Shown here piece after piece: positions 15,365 to 25,800 of a stretch of DNA of 64,000 bases. Source of the DNA: an uncultured Collinsella sp. (GTDB lineage Bacteria; Actinomycetota; Coriobacteriia; Coriobacteriales; Coriobacteriaceae); contig UQMY01000002.1 in NCBI GenBank assembly GCA_900542325.1, forward strand, positions 1-64,000, written 5' to 3'. The notes under the pieces are model-generated. The model was not told where the DNA came from and made no database searches. It worked only from the letters and a program-made list of their open reading frames with translations. Within the stretch, counting starts at the first letter, position 1, and each line of letters starts with the position of its first letter. The position numbers were made by a program, and so were the translations under genes.

Positions 15365-16669
15365 ATGGCAGGCGAGAGGCTACATCGGGACGGATACATC
15401 CCACGTATCGTGGATGCGCAAATCGAGCGCTACCTTCGTGTCTTTGGCGCGGTCGAGATTGCGGGCACCAAGTGGTGCGGCAAGACGTGGGCCGCGCTTG
15501 AGCACGGGGCGTCCGTCTCGTATGTCGACGAGAATCTCGACCTCGCGCGTGCCGACCCGGCGATGATGTTGCTGGGAGACCGTCCGCATATTATCGATGA
15601 GTGGCAGCGCGTTCCCCAGATTTGGGACTACGTTAGACACGAGGTTGACCGCACCCGGGGCACGCGCGGCGCCTATATCCTCACGGGTTCCGCCACGCCT
15701 GCGTTTGGCTCAAAGGCGGAGGCGCCCGCGCATGGTGGAGCCGGCCGCATCGGCCGCGTCCGCATGCACCCCATGACGTTTGCCGAGACAGGTGAGTCCA
15801 ACGGCAAGGTGAGCCTGGCGGGCTTGTTTGAGCATCGTTTTGAGCCCTGCCGGTGCGATGGCGATACGCCGGGGCTTGTCGAAGCCGCCTGCCGCGGCGG
15901 CTGGCCCGAGGCGATCGATATGGTTTCGGCTGACGCTCAGCTCATCGCCCGCGAATATCTCAACACCACGTTTTCGAGCAGCTTTCCGGCGGTCGGTCTC
16001 GACCCCGATATTGCTCGTCGAGTCTCCGCATCGATCGCGCGCAATCTGGGACAGGCAACCACGTATAAAACGATTCTTATGGATATGTTCGGTGCCGAGG
16101 GGGAACCCGCAGCGTTTGCCGACGAGACCAAGGTACGTAGGTACCTGGATGCCCTCAAAGGCATGTTCATTCTTGAGGAGGTCCCCGGTTGGGTTCCCGC
16201 CGCGCGCGACAAACGACGCTTTACCGTCAAGCCCAAGCGCTATCTGGCAGATCCGAGCCTTGCTTGCGCCTTGCTAGGTATGTCCTTGCAGGCGCTGTTT
16301 GCCGACTGGCAGACATTTGGTCTGGTGTTTGAGAATTTGGTCATACGCGACCTTTCGGTCTACGCACGTTCACTCGACCTGCTGGATAGCACGCCCGTGC
16401 GCTATTATCGCGACGATTCGGGTCTTGAGTGCGATGCTATCGTGCAGCTAGCCGACGGACGGTGGGCCGCCTTTGAGATTAAGGTAAGTGAAGATAAAGC
16501 GAGCGCCGGCGTTGATAGCCTCAAGCGCGTTCGCAAGAAGGTCTGTGGAAATCCTCGTTCACGCACACGCAAACCGGAGTTTATGGCCGTGATTGTGGGG
16601 GTGGGTGAGTACGCCCGCGAGGTCGAGGACGGTATCTACGTGATACCCGTGCGCGCGCTGGGGCGTTAA
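15365..16669 (+). CDS. DUF4143-type ATP-binding protein (AAA ATPase with PD-(D/E)xK-like C-terminus)
   Basis: A 434-residue protein of a widespread, poorly understood family. The N-terminal P-loop ATPase has Walker A GTKWCGKT (residues 34-41), Walker B IIDEW (76-80) and a sensor-like ILTGSA. The C-terminal DUF4143 region ends in a nuclease-fold-like pattern, YRDDSGLECDAIV...WAAFEIKVS, with the Asp/Glu-x-Lys arrangement. The family is often mobile or strain-variable and sometimes toxin-like; no molecular function is established. It is a single gene with strikingly phased repeats in its promoter region and a REP-like hairpin downstream (16709-16775), consistent with an accessory locus. Confidence 0.85.
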   Translation: MAGERLHRDGYIPRIVDAQIERYLRVFGAVEIAGTKWCGKTWAALEHGASVSYVDENLDLARADPAMMLLGDRPHIIDEWQRVPQIWDYVRHEVDRTRGTRGAYILTGSATPAFGSKAEAPAHGGAGRIGRVRMHPMTFAETGESNGKVSLAGLFEHRFEPCRCDGDTPGLVEAACRGGWPEAIDMVSADAQLIAREYLNTTFSSSFPAVGLDPDIARRVSASIARNLGQATTYKTILMDMFGAEGEPAAFADETKVRRYLDALKGMFILEEVPGWVPAARDKRRFTVKPKRYLADPSLACALLGMSLQALFADWQTFGLVFENLVIRDLSVYARSLDLLDSTPVRYYRDDSGLECDAIVQLADGRWAAFEIKVSEDKASAGVDSLKRVRKKVCGNPRSRTRKPEFMAVIVGVGEYAREVEDGIYVIPVRALGR

Positions 16670-16708
16670 GGGGCAGCACGCCGTGTGTTCTCCGCCCGGC
16701 GCTACGGA

Positions 16709-16775
16709 TTGGTGCAAGGGGGTCAGGTTTGTTTGCACCATGTTGGTGCGAAGTAACCTGACCCCCTTGCACCAA
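16709..16775. repeat. Perfect 21-bp inverted repeat (GGGGGTCAGGTT type)
   Basis: The arm at 16709-16729, starting TTGGTGCAAGGGGG, is exactly complementary to 16755-16775. The 25-nt spacer contains a nested palindrome GCACCATGTTGGTGC. Strings such as GGGGTCAGGTT are typical of REP-type repeats mobilised by Y1 (RAYT) transposases in other bacteria; none is encoded here. It lies between the DUF4143 gene and the surface operon. Confidence 0.75.
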
Positions 16776-16921
16776 GGATTTGACTTTTAAGACATCATTA
16801 AGGCTTGCGCTGTGGAGCAAACCGCAGGTCAATGCTATTCTTTTACCTTATCGTATGGTGTTGTATTCTGCCTGAATTCTATGCCTACGAGCAATGGATT
16901 GAGCACACCCAAGCGGAAAGG

Positions 16922-16951
16922 ATGGCACGCCCGCTAGCAGGGCAAACGTAA
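16922..16951 (+). CDS. Possible 9-codon leader peptide ahead of the surface operon
   Basis: ATG at 16922 sits directly behind GGAAAGG and reads nine codons (MARPLAGQT) to a TAA at 16949, four bases before the first gene's ATG at 16955. The first gene has no clear ribosome site of its own, so the leader could couple translation. It may also be chance. Confidence 0.25.
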   Translation: MARPLAGQT

Positions 16952-16954
16952 ACG

Positions 16955-18010
16955 ATGAGTGGCATGGACCGACATAGCGAGCTCCAGCAGCACAAGACGG
17001 CGGCCGAGTACCGCCAAGCTGCCGACGAGCACGCGCGGACCCTCAAGGATTTCTGGAAAGATTTCCTGGTGAGCGGTCTGTTTGTGCTGGCCGCCATCGT
17101 TGCCATCTTTGCATGCCTGGCCTGGTTTGCCGCGAATAACCGAGTGAGCGCCACGGGGAGTACGATCGGGGCGAAGGGCCCGCGGTTTGTGCTCTCGGGA
17201 ACGCAGGACGGCACGGCGGGCAAGTACGACGTCCAGGACAACTACGCGTCGGACAGTACAAGCCTTGCCGTGAACAATTTTTTCAACCTCAATAACATGA
17301 GTGCCGATGGCAGTCTCTCTCCGGGGTCGGCCGGTCAGCTTCAGCTCAACGTCAAGCCGCTCTGTAATGACCTGCGTGATATCACGGTGGAAATGACCTG
17401 GGAGATTTCCGTCCAGACGAGTGCTGTCGGCATGGGCTCCGCTGCGGATGCATCGAAAAACGAAGAGATCATCAACTCGCTTAAAGATTTGGTGCGCGGT
17501 CATATCCTGGTTTTTCAGGGCAAAGACACCTCTGGCTTTTACTCCAATCCGCTGGTCCCCACGACAACCACGGTGACCCAGGACGGGGTCAGCGTCACCG
17601 TCATTACGCAGAGCTTTACCATCCCGGCGTCGGACTTTTGCGCTGCGGGCTCAAATAGCACGACCGAAACCGTCACCAAAACCCTCTACTGGATTTGGCC
17701 GGAGCAGTTCAAGAGCTATGTTCGCACGGGCAACGCCGGCTACGGTGGCAACCTTTTCGCTAACACAGGCGACGAGGGGGGATACACAACCCTCGTCGGC
17801 GACATCAACACGAATCACGCGCGCTATTTCCGCGCCGATAGCACGAGCGTTCCGGGCCAGGCGCCCAGCGAGGTTCCGACTGTCGAGGCCGACATGCCCT
17901 CTGCAGGTGTGGAAACCTGCGCCAATTATTACAACAACGCCGATGAGATTATCGGCAAGAACGTTAAGTACATTCGCGTGCGCTTCACCGCCAAGGAGGC
18001 GGATAAATAA
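16955..18010 (+). CDS. Single-pass membrane protein 1 of the giant surface-protein operon
   Basis: A 351-residue protein of unknown function. A charged cytoplasmic tail of about 35 residues precedes one membrane segment (LVSGLFVLAAIVAIFACLAW) and then an aromatic-Asn motif (WFAANNRVSATGS). The rest is Ser/Thr/Asn-rich and beta-rich in appearance, as in exported proteins. This layout, shared with the next two genes, recalls SipW-dependent (TasA/CalY-like) secreted fibre subunits, but I see no clear signal-peptidase site and call it a type II membrane protein. A second Met lies at codon 4. It ends one base before gene 2, with AGGAGG inside its last codons. Confidence 0.7.
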   Translation: MSGMDRHSELQQHKTAAEYRQAADEHARTLKDFWKDFLVSGLFVLAAIVAIFACLAWFAANNRVSATGSTIGAKGPRFVLSGTQDGTAGKYDVQDNYASDSTSLAVNNFFNLNNMSADGSLSPGSAGQLQLNVKPLCNDLRDITVEMTWEISVQTSAVGMGSAADASKNEEIINSLKDLVRGHILVFQGKDTSGFYSNPLVPTTTTVTQDGVSVTVITQSFTIPASDFCAAGSNSTTETVTKTLYWIWPEQFKSYVRTGNAGYGGNLFANTGDEGGYTTLVGDINTNHARYFRADSTSVPGQAPSEVPTVEADMPSAGVETCANYYNNADEIIGKNVKYIRVRFTAKEADK

Positions 18011-18850
18011 ATGGACGAGCAGCTTAATGCCCGCGAGCAGGGCGATATCAAACACAACGAAGACGTGGTGAACTCCGGCGGCGACGGGTTCGGCTCGCAC
18101 GGCGAGGCGCGTCCGGCTGGCCGCATCGAGCGCATCAAGACTTGGGTGAGCGGCCACCGTCGCGAATCCCTTGCCATCATGGGCCTGGTGGCCGTGCTTC
18201 TCGTGTTGCTGGGATTGACGCTCGGATGGTTTGTCGATGCCAATCGCGGCTCCACCGTTGGCAAGATCAAGGAGCCGGCGGAGCTCAAAGTGCTGGGCCC
18301 CAACGCTACGGCATCAGAGCAGATCGACCTGAGCTACAACCCCGAATACGGCGACACCAAGACCGGCAACACGGTGACGCTCAAGCGCCCGTTTTGCGTG
18401 CAGACGGGCGGCGACGGGTTTGAGCTGCAGCTTGCGAATACGACCAACATTACAGGTCTCACTATCGAGTTGTATAGAGCCGAGAACACGCCTGTGCTCC
18501 AGACGCCCGACGTGAGCGGTACCGCAGGTGGCAATTCTTATAGCTGGAAAGCGACCGGGGAGAACTTGCTGACGAGCTTCAAATATATCAACAAAGCGAA
18601 CGATGACCTAGCTACCGAGCCGGGCGTGGGTGCAAACGACCCTACATTCAAGGACTACCAAAAAGTCCAACGCAACGCGCGCCCGCTCTACCGATACAAG
18701 AAATTCGACAAAGGTGACCTCAACGCTAAGACACTCGACAACTCGATTGGCAATGACACGCTTAACTTTATCATCAAGCTTTCGTGGGACGAGAGCGCCA
18801 AAGAGACCGATGTGATCTACCTGATCGCGCGCAACACGAGCGGTAAGTAG
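18011..18850 (+). CDS. Single-pass membrane protein 2 of the giant surface-protein operon
   Basis: A 279-residue protein, not recognised. A ~50-residue acidic/polar cytoplasmic tail is followed by a basic stretch (RIERIKTWVSGHRRES), one membrane helix (LAIMGLVAVLLVLLGLTLGW) and FVDANRGS right after it, echoing WFAANNR in protein 1. The ectodomain is Thr/Asn-rich with many likely beta strands. The start codon directly abuts the upstream stop, with AGGAGG eight or so bases ahead, so the pair is translationally coupled. The likely role is a subunit or anchor of a surface structure, by context only. Confidence 0.7.
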   Translation: MDEQLNAREQGDIKHNEDVVNSGGDGFGSHGEARPAGRIERIKTWVSGHRRESLAIMGLVAVLLVLLGLTLGWFVDANRGSTVGKIKEPAELKVLGPNATASEQIDLSYNPEYGDTKTGNTVTLKRPFCVQTGGDGFELQLANTTNITGLTIELYRAENTPVLQTPDVSGTAGGNSYSWKATGENLLTSFKYINKANDDLATEPGVGANDPTFKDYQKVQRNARPLYRYKKFDKGDLNAKTLDNSIGNDTLNFIIKLSWDESAKETDVIYLIARNTSGK

Positions 18851-18864
18851 GAGAGGGGGTGTAC

Positions 18865-19809
18865 ATGGAGAAGCGAGAGAAGCAGCAGGATGCCGAGCGC
18901 GAGCAGCTGGCAAAAAGCAAGAGCCTAGCCAAGAATAAGCTGGTTGTGGCAGCAATCGCACTTGCTTGCGCCGTGGCGCTCGTGACGGGTGGTTACTTTA
19001 CCTATTCCGCCTACACCGCCAACGGATTTCTAAAGTCCGTCGCCGCAACGGGCACCGCGCAGAGCCTGTTTGCGAGCGACCTGCTCACGGGCTATATGAG
19101 TGCGCCTGGCAACGACGAGCTCGACCGCGCCCAGCGCTCCGTTACGGTGTATCCCAACAACGGGCAGTGCAACTTTACCTTTAGCATCTACAACTACTTG
19201 CTGGGCAACAGCAACTTCTGCAACGATAAAAACGTGACGTATACCTTGACGGTCGAGGGGTATGGGCTCGATGGTGCCACGTGGAGCTATGCGCCCCAAC
19301 CCGCCGGAAACGTCAAGCTTCCGGAGAATCAGCCTACCAAGAACGATTACACCGTGACCTTTCCTGAGGACAAGTTGGGACATGCCTACTTTGTGATTAA
19401 GGCCATGGTTGTTTCGAAGGAGAGCCCCGGCACCGAGCTAACCTGTCTGGCGGCGAAAGTCGTGCCGTCAAAGAAGGCCGAGGTCAAAACCGCTGCGGTT
19501 GAGGGCGCGCTGGTCGATGAGGCTGGCAAGTTTGCTGATTACGCTGCGTACAACTACCGCGTGACGGTTACGGGCGCACCGGCAAACGTCACGCTCACGT
19601 GGGGGGAGAACGTGGAGATCGACCCGTTCTTTGAGATCAACCATGGCGCGACGGTGGATGCTGCAGCTCGCAAGGCTACGTTCACCATGGAGCCGGGCTC
19701 GATGGTCGTCAACTTTTACCGAGCGGACGGCAAAACGCCCGGTGGCTGGGGCGACCTGGACATTAGCGTGAGCGGAACTACTCTGACGGGCGCGACGGAG
19801 ACTCGATAA
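18865..19809 (+). CDS. Single-pass membrane protein 3 of the giant surface-protein operon (TasA-like N-terminus)
   Basis: A 314-residue protein. A charged N-terminal tail of about 24 residues leads to a helix (KLVVAAIALACAVALVTGGYF) and TYSAYTANGF. This is the closest of the three to the SipW-class signal peptide of TasA-like proteins (small residues, then aromatic/Thr and an Asn-Phe). The ectodomain contains VTYTLTVEGYG and a second Ig-like stretch near the C-terminus (YRVTVTGAPANVTLTW). I prefer ATG 18865, eight bases after AGGAGAGG; GTG 18859 is an alternative. It is separated by 39 bp from the giant gene. Confidence 0.7.
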   Translation: MEKREKQQDAEREQLAKSKSLAKNKLVVAAIALACAVALVTGGYFTYSAYTANGFLKSVAATGTAQSLFASDLLTGYMSAPGNDELDRAQRSVTVYPNNGQCNFTFSIYNYLLGNSNFCNDKNVTYTLTVEGYGLDGATWSYAPQPAGNVKLPENQPTKNDYTVTFPEDKLGHAYFVIKAMVVSKESPGTELTCLAAKVVPSKKAEVKTAAVEGALVDEAGKFADYAAYNYRVTVTGAPANVTLTWGENVEIDPFFEINHGATVDAAARKATFTMEPGSMVVNFYRADGKTPGGWGDLDISVSGTTLTGATETR

Positions 19810-19848
19810 CTCTGGAAGCGGAGTTTTAGGATAAGAGGTACGGAATCG

Positions 19849-22800
19849 ATGAGAACGGCAAAGCGCATATTCGCAGAGTTCATGATGGTGGTCATGGTGC
19901 TCCAAGCATGCTCGCCCACGGTGGCTGCTGTGGCGGCAGGCTGGCAGAACATCTCGAACGAGATTGCTGCCGCATCTGCGAAGGCGTTGGATACTGCCGA
20001 GGGCGGCGAGACCAACGGCGATGTCACGATCGGGTCTGGGTCGAGTGATACCGGCGCCGACAGCGACAGTGCTGGGGATGACGCGGCGAAGGATGACGCT
20101 GCAGCAGGCGATACCACCGATAGCGCCACGGGTTCCGATTCCACGGACGACCAGACGGAAGGCGACGATGCGGCAGGGGATGCTGCCGCTGATGATGTCG
20201 AGCAAGATGCCGATGCCGCGGTTTCGGAAGACGCTGAGGCCCAGGCCGATGCGTCGATTACAAATCTCGATGAGCTTGTCGAGCTGCTCGAGGCGAACGG
20301 CGCGGAAAACATCGTACGCAAAGACGACAGGAGCGGAATCCGAAGCCTTGATGTCAAGTCGTCGGAGGCGTTCGCCGTCCTGTCTAACGCCGACGCTTCG
20401 CTTTACTATGATGCGCAGATCAAGGTTATCATCACGGGCGATGCGAAGCTCACCGAGTCGGCTAAGAACGGCATGTCTTTCCAGGGCCTTGGCAGTGATG
20501 AGCATCCGTTTGAAGGCAAAATCTATAGGTCGTTGAATGGCGTTGATAGCCCTGTTGAGCTTACGTCTAACCGGACGGTTTTCAATAACTTCAAACTGAC
20601 TGACCAAAACAATACGGTCAAGATAAAGTGGATAGGCGCAACTACCTATAGCGCGCCGATGGTCGCTACGAAGGTCAGCGGTGGGGGCAAGACGCTCAAC
20701 GCTGTGGTCAACATCGCAGATCCCGTAGGTACCGGCGGGACGGATACGACTTCCGCTCTGACGGCGCCCCTTTTGGGTGAGGCGATGGGTGACCTTACTA
20801 CAGAGGTCACCTATGGCCCTGCCGGTTCTCTCGAGAAGCTCAACGTAAATGCAGCGGGAAACATCGGTCTTTTAGCGAATACAGTCAAGAGCGGAACCTT
20901 TACGGTGGGGTCTGTTAAGTTTCCCGCTAGCCTTGCCGCGGGCGGTGTCGTCAAGACGAGCTCCGGTAATGCCGGTCTGCTCGTAGGCACGGTCGAGGAT
21001 GGCGCGACTCTGAACGTCGGCACCCTTAATGTTCCCGCTGCTACCGTTCAGTCTGCAAGCGGTTCCGCCGGTGGTGTCGTAGGCCTCGTCGGTTCGAACA
21101 CAGGCGCCACAGTCAACGTCACGGAGGCTCTCGACCTGCACATGCTCACCGTCAAGGGCACCACCGCCAGTGGCGGCTTCATCGGTAAGGCGACCAGGCT
21201 CGCGCTGGGCGCGGACAACAAGAAGTTCACCTGTCCCGCCAACGTCGGCGATGCGAACAGCAAAAGTTCCGGCGGCTTCATCGGCGACGTTAGTTTTGCC
21301 GGCCCGGTCGAGTTTGCCAACAACGACCAAATCGATACGGGCGAGGGCGTGAATCTTGGCCAAAGTGGGGACACGGGCGCGGGCGGCGTGTTCGGTCTCC
21401 TGGACACAACGAACGGCGATGTCGCAATATCAGGTGGCTCGTATACTAGCAAACTGGTGACGGGCTCCAGCTCCATCTATGGCGGTCTGGTCGGTAGAGT
21501 TCAGGATGTGACCAACACAGAGAAGTCGAACAACACCCTTCATATAAAGACGGATGCCGCGGGCAACCGCTGTTCGGTTGATACTACATGCAGCGTCGCG
21601 CCGCGACTGGCAGGAGGCCTGGTCGGCTGGGTGGCAAAGAGCAACAATACTGGAGGCGTTGTAATCGTTGACGGCGCGGACGTCACGTGCCATTCTCCAA
21701 AAGCCAATGGAAAGAACTGCGGGTTTGGCGGCGTTGTTGGCGCCTTGGATAGCGGCTATAGCGTGGGCGGGCGTTCGCGTTTTGGAATTCTGGACTGTGG
21801 GGACGTTCGCGTTAAAACTGATAAAAATGAATCAATCGCATGCGGTGCCGGAATTGTGGGTTCGGCATGGAACGGCGTCTTGCGCTTGCGTGGGACTACC
21901 GATTTATCCGATTGCAAGCTCGAGGCCAACGGTAATACCAGCCAAATTCTTAGATCCTTGGATGGATGCGCCCCATTGGTGTTTGCTTTAGGTTCAGGCT
22001 CGGATGCTGAGACAACGAACGATAATTATTGGCTTTACAAACGTCCTGCTGCGGCGAAGATCGATGACCTGACCTATAACCAGGTTATCCGCCTGACCGG
22101 AGAGGAGGGCAAGCTCAGCAAGGATCTTATTAAACTTGATGAAAGCACCTTTTATCAGCCGTTGTGCAATCTGAGTGGTGCTCCAGATGCTGGCAGCAGT
22201 GCTGGCTACTCTTGGGGTAATCAGCTACGGTCCCAAGATGGTGACGGGAAGTCGGGTACATACCTCATTAAAGATGTGGATACATTCGCATGTATTGCCC
22301 TGACGGTTCAAACGCACGGCTGCTTTGGCGGTGTATTCGGCATCGGCACGGCTAACATTACGAGCTGGTATGGTAATAGTGGGAATGCTATCTCAATTAC
22401 TTCCGACATTGACCTGCGAGGTACAGGCCTTGAAGGTCTTGCATGTGATGGGTCCGGGCAAGTTAATGCCTTCGTAGGGGCTGTCGAGGGCAACCATCAT
22501 ACCGTTACCTTGGCGATTGGCGAACCTTACGGTACGCGCAACGGCGATGCACTTGGCGCAAACGATTCGACTGAAGGCAATGGCAAGATCTATCGCCGCA
22601 GCCGCTTGGGCCTTTTCAGCGCCATAGGTGGTGCAACGGCGAAAGATTCCACCGCGACGGTGAATAACCTCACCATCGATGGCATTGTGAACTTCGATAA
22701 CGGTCTGGCCGTTGACGCCGGCTCGCTTGCGGCGATCATCACGGGCAACGCAACGCTCAGCGGCGTTACGTGCAAGCCGAAAATCACCTGCGATGATACG

Positions 22801-25800
22801 TTCGGTAACGATGTCAACATTGGCGGCATTGCTGGTAGCGTGAGGGGTGGCGGAACCGTTACTTTTGGCAGTAACACGAAGGCGCAAGTGAATATTGGTG
22901 CGGTCGGTACACCAGATGCTAACAACAAGGCCGCTACCCTTAGAGGTAACACGCGCATTGGCGGAGCCGTTGGCTATATGGCGGACGTTGTCGCTACTGC
23001 CAATGTAGCGAGTCTCGAAATAGGTGGGAAGATTACTGCGAGCGATAGCGCGAGCGATAAGAAAGCCCAGGTCGGTGGCTTCATCGGCTGCATCGTTCAA
23101 GGGACGCAAGAGAAACACGTCAACATCACGGGTCTTTCATTCGATTCGTTCAACATGACCGTTGGCAAGAACGGTGACGCGAAGAACGGCGCTGGCGGTC
23201 TTTTGGGCTACAGCTGGGGCAATACGGTTGTCACCATCGGGGATAGCACAAACACCAGCGATAGCACGTATGCCCTCAAGACAACCAACGCTTCCATAAC
23301 CGCTAATAGCTCAAGTGAACTCGGCGGCCTCGTATACGCCGCTAGTGGCCAATGGATCATCAACGACTATGCGATCGATCTTTCGAACGCAATCATTAAT
23401 GCCGATAAGGTAACGGTACTTGGTCTGCTCATCGGTCGAGGCGGTAGGACGGAGAATTCCACAACATATGGAGTGGAAACTTATAGCGGCTTGTATCTGG
23501 AGAACAAGGCGGGTTGGGACACTGCATATAAGGTCAATGGTGTTGCTGCGGGCAATGGCGTGAAAATCAACAACACGGCAATCAAAAGCAACGACAATGC
23601 TACTTCGTTTGATGAATGGGTCGGCAACAGCACGAGGCCTGCCTATGGAAATAAAGACGCCAGCAAACTCATGGACGGCGAATGGAATGTCGTCGTTTCG
23701 CTTCATACCAAAGACGGCGTTAATGACGGCAAGCTCGACATGAGCGGAGGGCCGGGAAACGACAACAGCTATCGCAACCGTTCCGATTTCGGCAAGAACC
23801 ACAACACGAATGCCTGGACGAGGTATTACTACAACCTCGACAAAGCCTATGCGGCACTTGGGCAAGGCAGCTCCAAAATTAGCAAAATCGATACGGCGGA
23901 AAAGCTGCTCTTATGGTCCGCTTACCGCTATGCTCCAGCCGCAATTCGCTCGATGATTGTGCCGCAAGCGTTCAACGACGCCGTGGCCATCGGCGGCGAA
24001 AGCGGCAGAAGCGTCGAAATTGATTTGACGGGCTATAGTTACTATCCCACCCAGCCGAACGGAAAGGTGACGGTTGGTAATGCGACCATCACCTTCCATT
24101 ACTCCGACATCAAGGCCGAGCAGAAAAGCAACAAGCTGAACTCTGCTGCTACCCAGCACGAGAACATGCACTGCGGTCTTTTCCGAACGGTGGCAAATGG
24201 CGATCTTACGGTGAATGCCGTCACTTTGGGTGGCACTGTTGGGCCCGTTGTCAATGACGGGAGAAGCAAGAATGATATTGCCGCCGCGGGTGGAAGCTCT
24301 TCGGGCGCGCTGGTGTGTCGCTACGTGTATGGGTCTAACAATGGCACGACCACCACTATTAGAAAAATCTCGATTGATGGCCTTACGCTCAACAATTTGA
24401 CCGTCGATGGCGCTAGTGAGGCCACGGGCGCTGATGCTTATATGCCTCTGCTTATAAACGAGATGCAGACGTACGTGAACCTGAGCGCGAAGAACATCAC
24501 GGCCACGGGATACGGCCGCAACACCAAGGTGGCAACCTCACTTTTTGGAAGACTGGGCGTGGGTTCGAGTGCCGACCAGGTTACGGCGACGTTTGGTACC
24601 ATCAACGTGCCGAGTGCTACGAACAACGCCATCTTTACCCGTGCAAGCTTGCTTGAGAGCTTTGGCTACGGTGAGGGCAAGACTGGCTCTGCGGTGTATA
24701 CCTTTATGAAGGATGACCAGACGAACGAGAAGGTCACATTCGGTAGCGAGATCGACTCGAAGGGCGAATACTCCGGTAAGCAGCTCTGGTACTACGACGA
24801 GAGCACCTATGGGACCCCCGCTGGCCTCGTCACCGTTGACAACAAAGAGGCAAATGCGGATACTCCGCAATTCGGTGGTTATCTCCCGTATGTGAAAAAG
24901 GGCAATGTCAACGAAAACAAAGTCCAATACCACGAAATCAAAGTTAACCAGCATGTGCCCAAGCTTACGACGGGCTGTGGTACCTATGGCGATCCCTATG
25001 CCATAACTAAAGCATCAGAGCTCAACACGGTTGCTGAGTATATCAACACGCAAAATGCAATCGACGGTTGGGAAGTAACGATTGCCGCCAATCAGGAAGA
25101 GCTATGTCAGCGTCGTTCGTCCAGTGAGAAGCCTGAAAACGAAGTGACGTACATCTACAAACAGGCGAAAAAAAAGTGGGAGAAGAAGACGGGGGAAGGT
25201 GCCACTGACCCCAATAACGCGCTAGACGATGCGACGATGCACAGCTATCTCCAAAGCGCCTACTATAGTATCGAGCCGGTTGATAGCGAGGGAAATGGTA
25301 CCAATACGCTTGTGCTCGATACCACCGCCTTCCAGGGTTTGGGCAATCAGAGCAACCCGTTCAGAGGGATTGTTGTTGGCGACCTGGGAAGCAGCGGTTT
25401 AGCGACCATCAAGATAAACAAGACCGAAGGCGCAAGCGCGCTTTCTGGATTGATCCGGTATAGCTACGGCAGCGTTGTGAGCAACCTGAATATTGAATAC
25501 TCGGGCACGCCAGCCTCAATTGCATATAAGAGTAAAGATACATCTGGTTCTGGTGTGCCGGGCGCGTTCTTTGGCGGCGTGATCGGTTGCATCATGGGCG
25601 GTGACAATATCATCGATGGCGTGTCGGTGAATACGGATGCTGGCTTTAGCGTTGCTGGGGCGGCAGGCGATAATGGCGGCGGCGCGCACCTTGTGCCCGT
25701 TGGTGGCTACGTTGGTGCTGTTGCGGGTGGTGGCGTCATTTTCCGCAACTCTTCGCACAGAGATGGTGCTCTTAACGACTGGCATGGCACCGGCGCCTCT

